A DNA stretch of 64,000 bases, from assembly GCA_020634415.1 (NCBI GenBank), contig JACKBT010000015.1, positions 1-64,000 of the forward strand, in the 5' to 3' direction. The notes under the pieces are model-generated. The model searched no databases, was not told the DNA's origin, and saw nothing but the letters and a program-made list of their open reading frames with translations. This document shows, in pieces, positions 57,866 to 64,000 of this stretch. Position numbers and translations under genes: made by a program. Within the stretch, counting starts at the first letter, position 1; each line of letters opens with the position of its first letter. The DNA comes from Ardenticatenaceae bacterium. Lineage in GTDB: Bacteria > Chloroflexota > Anaerolineae > Promineifilales > Promineifilaceae.

Positions 57866-59872
57866 TTACTTAACGCGCTTAATGGTTAATTTGTAGCTCT
57901 GGCTGGAACCACAACTTGCATATCCCAAGAATTCTACTGAAATCCGATCCTTACCCACTAAAGAAAAATCCGTAATCCGCACTTTCACAAAATCAACAAC
58001 ATGATATTGGAGTTTACCGTAATCATCTCGCATCACATCCCATACAGGAATAACGATGTCATGATTCATCAGATTTTCCAGCGCCAGATACACTTTACCA
58101 CTCTTGTAAACATCAGGCCGGCCCCAGACCCAATCGCCAAGAGATACAACATGATCATCAGGGTTATCAGGGTTGACATACGTGTAACTATCACCAGGCG
58201 GCATGAGGCTGACAGACAAAACACCATCAGTGATGTCGCTTGTCCAACTTAACCAGCCAAAAGTTCCCGGCAGTGAACCGTTATAAATATCTGTGATGAC
58301 ATCGCCTATTACTACACCCTCTAATGTGTCTGTATGTAAAGCAATTGGATACAGGTCACATGGCGGAATTTCGGTGGGGGTGGCCGTGGGGGAGGGTGTG
58401 GCTGTGTGAGTAGGTGTGGGTGTGTGGGTTGGGGTCTCTGTGGGCGTTTCGGTGGCCGTAGCTGTGGCCGTATTCGTAGCTGTAGGTGTTTCTGTAGGCA
58501 GTTCTGTGGCCGTCGCCGTTGCCGTGTTGGTGGGGGTCTCGGTTGGAATGTTGGTCGGTGTATTCGTGGCTGTTGCTGTGGCCGTGTTGGTGGGGGTCTC
58601 GGTGGGAGTGTTGGTCGGTGTATTCGTAGCCGTCGCTGTGGCTGTGTTGGTGGGGGTCTCGGTGGGGGTAGCCGTTGCGGTGGGGGTGTTGGTCGGTGTT
58701 ACAGTCGAGCCAGGATCAGGGCAGAAATTCCAAACTGTATCAACTAATTGAGAGGTTCTCGTCTGCCCATCTGAGCCAACAAAGCTTGCCTGGGCAACAT
58801 CTGTGCCTAACACGGGACTGAGGTAGCTCACTGTGGCCTGGCCGTCGGAATTGGTAAGGAAGGTGCCGAGCGGGCCAGTGTTGGGGCCAGAAACGATTTC
58901 AAAAGAAACAGGAACGTTTTCTTGAGGCACATCAGCAATAGTAGCCACCAATGTGTGCTGGGTTCCCAGACAGGCTTTGCCTGGATTTGGGCCTAAGGTA
59001 ATGGAAATATCTGTTGTGAGACTGCCAGCCTCCAGGAAAACCCAGGAATCCCAAACACGATCTGTGGCATCAGCAATCGCCAGCTTCATGTGATTGATGC
59101 TGTTGGGAAGGACGGGTGCATTACAGGTTAGCACAACGGTCAATCCATCTGCTTCTGTATCTATGGAACCGCCTCCGTTTTGCAGATCGTTGTTGCGGTA
59201 AAGTTCTGGATGGGAGCCAGGGCCTTGATTTGTTTGTCCGTTGTTAATTGTGTTGATAGAGATGGGGTCGTTTTGTACCAAAGCGCAGTTTTGACCATTA
59301 ATGAAGAAGCCAAAAACGTCATTGAAGCTTTGGTCTACGAATTCGTTGTATTCTTCAGAGGCAAATACAAATTGAAAGAAAACTTGGGAATCATCAGGTA
59401 CAAAGTCAAATTCAAGGACGGAAGCATCGAGGGTGGGGAAACCTGACAATGCTGTCAGGTCGGCATCGCCGGGTGTGTTTTGTGCGGTGGAGGTGCTGTC
59501 GAAAATGTTGGGGCCAACGACATCGTTCATATCGCCAGAGCTGAGAATGATGCCACTTTCAAAGCCAATGATGCCTGTGCCGCCATTGAAGATGCCAGCG
59601 GCCGTTTGCGCCCCGACATACGTTACATTAGCAACAGTCACACCACCACCAACCAGGGTGTTGGCCAAATCATCAGGAGTAACGCCTGTGGTCAAATCCT
59701 CGGTAGTCAGGGCAACTTCACTGGCTAATCCATTTCTTTTCTCTTCCCCAATTCGCAAAATCTTTCCCTCATCCGCGGTGGCGGATGTTGTTTGTAGGAT
59801 GATAATAGTAAAGAGCAAGAGGAGGAGGAGAAAGCCTGCGAACAATCTCCGAAGTAATGACACTACTTTCAT
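57866..59872 (-). CDS. Secreted choice-of-anchor-L adhesin-like protein with Thr/Pro stalk
   Basis: From ATG 59872 (AGGAAAC upstream) the protein has 668 residues. It has a signal peptide (about 1-36) and a choice-of-anchor L domain (about 50-265; [43 protein letters not shown]). A bacterial Ig-like domain follows (about 270-375). A Thr/Pro/Glu/Asn stalk (about 390-500) is encoded by 60-base repeats. The C-terminal beta domain (about 505-668) has a Cys pair. There is no LPxTG-type signal, so anchoring is by another route. It has only one CGGCCG in 2 kb, well below its neighbours. Confidence 0.85.
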   Translation of the reverse strand: MKVVSLLRRLFAGFLLLLLLFTIIILQTTSATADEGKILRIGEEKRNGLASEVALTTEDLTTGVTPDDLANTLVGGGVTVANVTYVGAQTAAGIFNGGTGIIGFESGIILSSGDMNDVVGPNIFDSTSTAQNTPGDADLTALSGFPTLDASVLEFDFVPDDSQVFFQFVFASEEYNEFVDQSFNDVFGFFINGQNCALVQNDPISINTINNGQTNQGPGSHPELYRNNDLQNGGGSIDTEADGLTVVLTCNAPVLPNSINHMKLAIADATDRVWDSWVFLEAGSLTTDISITLGPNPGKACLGTQHTLVATIADVPQENVPVSFEIVSGPNTGPLGTFLTNSDGQATVSYLSPVLGTDVAQASFVGSDGQTRTSQLVDTVWNFCPDPGSTVTPTNTPTATATPTETPTNTATATATNTPTNTPTETPTNTATATATNTPTNIPTETPTNTATATATELPTETPTATNTATATATETPTETPTHTPTPTHTATPSPTATPTEIPPCDLYPIALHTDTLEGVVIGDVITDIYNGSLPGTFGWLSWTSDITDGVLSVSLMPPGDSYTYVNPDNPDDHVVSLGDWVWGRPDVYKSGKVYLALENLMNHDIVIPVWDVMRDDYGKLQYHVVDFVKVRITDFSLVGKDRISVEFLGYASCGSSQSYKLTIKRVK
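58524..58667. repeat. 60-base in-frame repeats coding for the Thr/Pro stalk
   Basis: Two full units (58524-58583 and 58584-58643) and the start of a third (58644 onward) recur with exact 60-base spacing. Each encodes 20 residues of the T-P-T-N-T-P-T-E type. This is a coding repeat, not a CRISPR. Confidence 0.8.
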
Positions 59873-60006
59873 GATTATGTTTCCTGATGATTTAAGATTG
59901 GCCTTGTTTCCCCAAGAAACAGGTTGAATATGTTTCTTGTTAGTGTGTATGTCTTTATTTAGATACAAAGCCGTTACTAGAGTACTATTTTTCTCTTACA
60001 ATGATT

Positions 60007-60022
60007 CTTACAATTGTGTAAG
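60007..60022. promoter_or_regulatory. Operator-like palindrome
   Basis: CTTACA (60007-60012), ATTG, TGTAAG (60017-60022), a perfect 6-4-6 inverted repeat in the AT-rich spacer upstream of the anchor-L gene. TTACAATG nearby repeats half of it. Confidence 0.4.
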
Positions 60023-60178
60023 TATTATGAGCAATTCACGAAATTGGGAATATGCAAGCGATTTCCTGTTGATTCTAACAGAGAACACTCTTTACGGAAA
60101 ATGCCCGATGGAGCAAACGGCCGTTTCTTCCCCCAACTCCCTCACTGGAACCTGACAAATCTTCTGTTCTTCCCTGGC

Positions 60179-60203
60179 CTGTAGAGCGATTATGAAAATC
60201 GCC
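60179..60203. repeat. Partial copy of the GAGCGATTT hairpin element
   Basis: TGTAGAGCGATT-ATGA-AAATCGCCC repeats the second hairpin of 48077-48126 with several changes. Confidence 0.5.
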
Positions 60204-60230
60204 CTGTGCTGAACACCAACATCCAGCCCC

Positions 60231-62636
60231 TCACCCCGCTGGCTTCAAAATAAGCAGATCGTCGGTGATGACGGCCGTTTCCCCCGCACCCTCCCAGCCC
60301 ATCACAAAATAACGCCCATGCCGCCAATCCGCCAACAAATCATCATAATGCGGACTGCCCACATGCCCCGATTGCCCCGGAGCCAAAATAGCTTGCGCCG
60401 CTGCTAGATTCCCCATCTCCACAATATGGCGCGAAGAGACCGAAATAGCATTACTGGCATACGGCGCATCGGGCTGAAAACTGGTCTGGCAAACCGTGTC
60501 ACCATCCCCGCCAATGGGATAAGCTGGCTGCTTAAAGAGCATGTCCAACGGCCGTTTCACCTCCAACACATGCGGAAACTGCGTCTGATGCAGCCGCCCC
60601 CACTGCCACTGCTGCGAATCATCACCGAGCCTTTCTTGCAAAACGGCCGTTACCTCCCCCAAACACCTCGCCAGCAACTGCTCCCGTTCCGGTGACACAG
60701 GCAGCCATACCGTCGCCTCACCCTCCAGCCAGCGCAGCACCGTCGCCGCCCAATAATTATGAAACACATTCACCGGATTCAACTGAGAATGCAGCCCCGC
60801 ACCCAAAAAAGCATGTTTGAAAGCAGCTTCCAACTGCGGCTGCAAAACCGCCTCAGCCAACTGCAGCAGAAAAACCTCATAAACCGCACCGCCAACACTG
60901 TCCGCCCCCAGCCAGCCATCCCAGGCCACCAGCAACTGCCAGCTTGTCCGCGCCGCCTCATCGGCTGGCCGGCAGTGGTGCAACTGCTGGGCCAAACGAT
61001 GGCCCGGAATCGAATAAAAGTCTAACTGAAAACGCTGGCAATCAGCCGCTGAAACTTTATCGCGGCTGGTAATAAGCTGCTCAATGCGCTGCGCCCGATA
61101 GCCATTGCGCCAAACCTGGCCCAAATAATGCGGATACGCATCAGGCACAAGGCGATGATTGGCCGAAACAATATAACCCTCTTGCGGATTCAAAGCGTGG
61201 GGCATTTCAGTGAAAGGAATTTCACCCACCCACTCATGCGTCCCCGTCCAGCCCGGCGCGGGCAGCAGCCCATCCCCATTTTGACGGATGGGCACTATGC
61301 CCGTAACCCAGTGCCCAATATTGTCATCAATATCAGCATAGAGGAGGTTGAGAGATGGGGCCTGGAGATGGGTAACGGCCGTTACAAAATCCTCCCAACC
61401 CCGCGCCACATTCAACAAACCAAAACCATCCACCTCCAAATCAGGCCGCAGCGCCATTGAGGATAGAGCCAACGCCTCACCAGCCTGCGCCCCCGCCTGA
61501 AAATGGGGAATGATGGGGCCATGATGGGTGCAAATCACCTCTTCCACATGCGTTGCCTCCCCCCGCACCACAATCTCCTCAGTAAATCGTTCCGCTTGCC
61601 GCCACTCACCCGCAAATTCATAACGTGTGGTATCCTCAGGATGCAGCTTTTCCACAAAGAAATCTTCACAATCCACAAACGAAAGCGTAGCTCCCCAGGC
61701 AATACGGCCGTTATGCCCCACCATCACATACGGCATCCCCGGCAGCGTAAAACCCGTCACCCGCAAGCCATCCTCACTATGCAAATGCTGATAATGCCAG
61801 ATAGAAGGCGTACCCAGCGGCAGGTGCATATCATTACACAAGATGGCGTGGCCGGTAGCACTGCGGTTGGCAGCAATGACCCAGCCATTACTGCCACGCC
61901 CCGCCCCATTGTCATTGAATTTGCCCAAAAATGGTGGCAAAACGGCCGTTCCCCGCAGCCCATTCATTTCAATCCCCCCCGGCAGCGTCACCGGGCATTC
62001 CATCGGATAACAAGGCAGCAGCTCCCTGGCCCGTGCCTCCCCCAACTGCGCCATCAACTGGGCCGTGATGATTTCACCCGAAGCACCTTCCGTCAACGCC
62101 CACATCTGCAAACGGGCATAAGCCACCGTATCCAACGGCTGCCACAAGTCAGGTTGATGGCGCAGCAAATGACACTCCAGCGGCAAAGGCTGGCCGCTTT
62201 GCAAAAAAGCATTCACCCCCGTCGTGTAGGCGACCACATCTGCCCGCCAGGGCTGTTTCATCTGCGCCCACGTCTGCTTAGCCAATCGCCCAAACCCCAA
62301 AGCGCGGCTCAACCGATCCGTGTCCAGCGTAACGCTGCCAAAAACGGCCGATAACGTCCCCAACGCCGCCCGCCGATTCAACTCCATCTGCCACAGCCGA
62401 TCCTGCGCATGAACAAACCCCTGCGCCACAAACAGATCATGCCGATTCTCTGCCCGAATATGGGGGATGCCCCACTGGTCACGCTGGATAGTAACTGTGT
62501 GTTGCAGGGCAGGGAGATAGAGACGGCCGTTCTGCATCGGCACAAACCGCTGTGCCCACCGCCGAAAAGCAGATTTAGACCAACTCATATGGTCTCGTAT
62601 AGAGTCGCTGTTTACGCTCGCTTTTTTGCTGTTCAT
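60231..62636 (-). CDS. Penicillin acylase family (Ntn-hydrolase) protein
   Basis: The 801-residue protein begins its alpha chain with RDQWGIPHIRAENRHDLFVAQGFVHAQDRLWQME. The autocatalytic nucleophile Ser lies in GRGSNGWVIA (about 250), which becomes the N-terminus of the beta chain, and the second site block is NDMHLPLG. The family cleaves amide bonds of penicillins, acyl-homoserine lactones or other N-acyl compounds. The N-terminus lacks an obvious export signal (basic and Trp-rich), unlike periplasmic members, so its location is uncertain. The substrate is unassigned. Confidence 0.92.
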   Translation of the reverse strand: MNSKKASVNSDSIRDHMSWSKSAFRRWAQRFVPMQNGRLYLPALQHTVTIQRDQWGIPHIRAENRHDLFVAQGFVHAQDRLWQMELNRRAALGTLSAVFGSVTLDTDRLSRALGFGRLAKQTWAQMKQPWRADVVAYTTGVNAFLQSGQPLPLECHLLRHQPDLWQPLDTVAYARLQMWALTEGASGEIITAQLMAQLGEARARELLPCYPMECPVTLPGGIEMNGLRGTAVLPPFLGKFNDNGAGRGSNGWVIAANRSATGHAILCNDMHLPLGTPSIWHYQHLHSEDGLRVTGFTLPGMPYVMVGHNGRIAWGATLSFVDCEDFFVEKLHPEDTTRYEFAGEWRQAERFTEEIVVRGEATHVEEVICTHHGPIIPHFQAGAQAGEALALSSMALRPDLEVDGFGLLNVARGWEDFVTAVTHLQAPSLNLLYADIDDNIGHWVTGIVPIRQNGDGLLPAPGWTGTHEWVGEIPFTEMPHALNPQEGYIVSANHRLVPDAYPHYLGQVWRNGYRAQRIEQLITSRDKVSAADCQRFQLDFYSIPGHRLAQQLHHCRPADEAARTSWQLLVAWDGWLGADSVGGAVYEVFLLQLAEAVLQPQLEAAFKHAFLGAGLHSQLNPVNVFHNYWAATVLRWLEGEATVWLPVSPEREQLLARCLGEVTAVLQERLGDDSQQWQWGRLHQTQFPHVLEVKRPLDMLFKQPAYPIGGDGDTVCQTSFQPDAPYASNAISVSSRHIVEMGNLAAAQAILAPGQSGHVGSPHYDDLLADWRHGRYFVMGWEGAGETAVITDDLLILKPAG

Positions 62637-63053
62637 AGACCATTATTCTACCTCACTTCCCCCTTGCCCCTCTGGCACAAACCCGACAACTGGTGATGAC
62701 ACAGCCGTTTCCTCATTTACAATTTATGATCAAACGGCCGTTGCCCACCAACTACTCGGCCACTTGACTAATCGACTACCAGACTGCTCCCTCCATTGAC
62801 AATTAACGACTGACTATTCATTCGGCCGTTCATCCGTTCATTTCCCCATCCGTTGTAGTCATTTCGGCCGTTCCCCCACCCCAACCAGCACGGTAGAGGT
62901 GAGACAGGCGGCGTTGCTGCTTTCTATGCACCAACGCCTTTTCACCCGTCTGTCTCACCCTCTTTTGCTAGAGAGGAGGGGAGAGAACGGCCGTCTCCAG
63001 TCAAGAAGACAGTACCCCAGCAGGGAAGGATCCTTCTAAATTGGAAGACCTCA
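62637..63053. other. Intergenic region without a recognisable gene
   Basis: About 420 bases with four isolated CGGCCG motifs (62733, 62822, 62865, 62987) and short degenerate repeats of CATCCGTT type. A long imperfect inverted repeat occupies 62898-62959. A reading frame at 62942-63136 overlaps the gene at 63054 and has no ribosome-binding site, so I do not call it. The right end marks the change to lower GC. Confidence 0.6.
62898..62959. repeat. Long imperfect inverted repeat
   Basis: GGTGAGACAG (62898-62907) pairs with CTGTCTCACC (62950-62959), and inner GGCGTTG (62910-62916) with CAACGCC (62932-62938). It sits about 95 bases downstream of the small gene at 63054 and could end that transcript, though no T-run follows. 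Confidence 0.6.
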
Positions 63054-63320
63054 CTATAGCGAGCTTTGATTTTTCCTCGTTTCGGCTCTCTCTCTAGCTG
63101 AGCTATCATAAACTTGCTCAAAAGTGAGTACTTCACTTTTGCCTCCTTCTAAGTAGAATTCTTGGTACAAATCCCCTTTTCTAATGACACTATAAACGTG
63201 ATCTATAGCTATTCGATATGGCACAGATGATAATAAGACCTTGTCATTTTGCATCAGATCATATTTGATAATTGTAGAACTTTCATCTCTGTCCCGAGCA
63301 AGTACGGTAAATTTATTCAT
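63054..63320 (-). CDS. Small protein downstream of the Hint gene, unknown function
   Basis: The 88-residue protein starts MNKFTVLARDRDESSTIIKY. It has a beta-rich first part and a charged C-terminal helix with Arg/Glu/Gln. GGGAG lies 6 bases before the ATG. It follows the Hint gene by 19 bases on the same strand, has the same low GC and contains no CGGCCG. The position is that of an immunity or partner protein of a polymorphic-toxin-type locus, but no family is recognised. Confidence 0.6.
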   Translation of the reverse strand: MNKFTVLARDRDESSTIIKYDLMQNDKVLLSSVPYRIAIDHVYSVIRKGDLYQEFYLEGGKSEVLTFEQVYDSSARERAETRKNQSSL

Positions 63321-63339
63321 TGCATCTCCCTGTGTATGG

Positions 63340-64000
63340 TTAGTTAGTTAAGCCAAAAAAAACGTCTACAAATGTCTCCCGAAGGTTTGGACGGTGCTCT
63401 ATAACATTCCTGTAAAGTACATCAGGAATATTATTTTTTTCAACATGAGTAACCAGGGCATCTACAGCTCGATCAAGCGTAGCATTGTCGGGGATTATTT
63501 TTCCTGGATCCAAACCCATATCGAAAATGAGATCCTCAAGTTCATGCCTACTAAATCTGTCAACAAGAAAATCTCTAACTCCATTCGGTAATTGACAATC
63601 ATTATGAACCAACCATTGCCCCTCACCGATAAAGTACGTGTGGGCAGTAGCAACAGTGAAATTGTACATGGTTTGAGATTCGGCCACGAACTCAATGACT
63701 TCCACCGTGCCAGTCGCCCAATCAGCGTTTCGGATTTCATCACCCACTTGCAGGGTTGCGGCTGGTAGCCATTCACCCTCTACTGTAAAGAAGGGATGTT
63801 CTGGTGTCGTCTCAATCACTTCCCCCTCAATCGTCAGGTAAACGGTGATTGGGTCTTCATGTGCCCAAACTGCCACCACTGGATACCAACCCATCTCCCC
63901 CGTTTTTTCATTGAAAGCCCAAACCAACTCCTCATTAGCCACTTCGCTAATCGGTTCCATTCCAGCTTCGGTAAGGACCAGCGTATCAGCACTAAAGCTG
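63340..64000 (-). CDS. Hint-domain (pretoxin-type) protein with C-terminal effector-associated-like domain, partial
   Basis: The frame stays open to the right edge, so the N-terminus is missing. The visible 219 residues begin SFSADTLVLTEAGMEPI, the start of a Hint (hedgehog/intein) autoprocessing domain. They continue with TPEHPFFTVEGEWLPAATLQVGDEI and end in YFIGEGQWLVHN, the Hint cleavage site. The last ~85 residues (VRDFLVDRFSRHELEDLIFD, then GLDPGKI and VEKNNIPDVLYRNVIEHRPNL) resemble small helical effector-associated (EAD) adaptor domains rather than a nuclease or deaminase toxin. GC is low and there is no CGGCCG, which suggests acquisition. Hint is sure, EAD is likely. Confidence 0.8.
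   Translation of the reverse strand, partial: SFSADTLVLTEAGMEPISEVANEELVWAFNEKTGEMGWYPVVAVWAHEDPITVYLTIEGEVIETTPEHPFFTVEGEWLPAATLQVGDEIRNADWATGTVEVIEFVAESQTMYNFTVATAHTYFIGEGQWLVHNDCQLPNGVRDFLVDRFSRHELEDLIFDMGLDPGKIIPDNATLDRAVDALVTHVEKNNIPDVLYRNVIEHRPNLRETFVDVFFGLTN

Larger units (their letters stand above)
59873..60230. other. Intergenic region without a gene
   Basis: About 360 AT-rich bases separate the anchor-L gene and the penicillin acylase gene. It holds the leader of the anchor-L gene, a palindrome CTTACA-ATTG-TGTAAG (60007-60022) that could be an operator, one AACGGCCGTT (60117) and the repeat at 60179. No start codon with a ribosome-binding site was found. Confidence 0.6.

Noticed and set aside
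58370..58751. Possible CRISPR-like or variable repeat array
   Set aside because: The repeats are contiguous, in frame and code for a Thr/Pro stalk; there are no spacers and no cas genes.
62942..63136. 64-codon minus-strand frame
   Set aside because: Overlaps the better-supported gene at 63054, has no ribosome-binding site and no sensible composition.

Overview
This 64 kb window looks like chromosome of a filamentous-type Chloroflexota bacterium (Anaerolineae-like). That is an inference from gene content: an EPS cluster with a BY-kinase, a sortase without Gram-positive wall genes, an ECF42-type sigma factor with its DGPF partner, Thr/Pro-rich secreted proteins and EAD-type modules. It also rests on cyanobacterium-like intergenic repeats. 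There are no transposases, phage genes, CRISPR arrays or rRNA genes; one tRNA-Gly(CCC) is present. Genes are dense, on both strands, in short operons.

Layout. 0-9.7 kb: acyl-CoA carboxylase beta subunit, secreted beta-propeller and hydrolase lipoprotein, ABC exporter, class III aminotransferase. 9.7-20.8 kb: tRNA-Gly, a degenerate response regulator, rpsT, a minus-strand unit SulP-rhodanese / GlpX-like phosphatase / SLC13 permease, a nucleotidyltransferase, an MFS carrier and a YitT protein. 21-29 kb: choline sulfatase, GH3 glycosidase, a winged-helix regulator with a membrane partner, SirB1-like and WYL genes, a zinc alcohol dehydrogenase. 29-37 kb: membrane proteins, dienelactone hydrolase, gluconolactonase, GH13 amylase, ECF sigma and DGPF protein. 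37-49 kb: membrane-anchored propeller protein, sortase plus LPESG substrate, DtxR regulator, Hpt protein, STAND-like ATPase/SUMF1 fusion, hydrolases, quinone reductases. 49-54 kb: PspC/PspA and a four-gene exopolysaccharide cluster. 55-64 kb: two large secreted proteins, penicillin acylase, and at the right edge a low-GC Hint protein with an effector-associated-like C-terminus and a small neighbour.

The strongest signals lie in how the DNA is written. (1) The palindrome AACGGCCGTT and its core CGGCCG are extremely over-represented, like the cyanobacterial HIP1 octamer; by hand I count about 31 CGGCCG and 16 ACGGCCGT in the first 10 kb. The motif runs through genes, builds terminators, and is absent from the last kilobase. 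(2) More than a dozen spacers carry locus-specific arrays of 7- or 8-base tandem units, often followed by the inverted complement, and one array lies inside a transporter gene. (3) At least eight genes have a -10 hexamer exactly 7 bases before the start codon and no ribosome-binding site, which predicts leaderless mRNAs. Further points are a GlpX-like enzyme with altered metal ligands between two predicted sulfate transporters, and the Hint-EAD protein.
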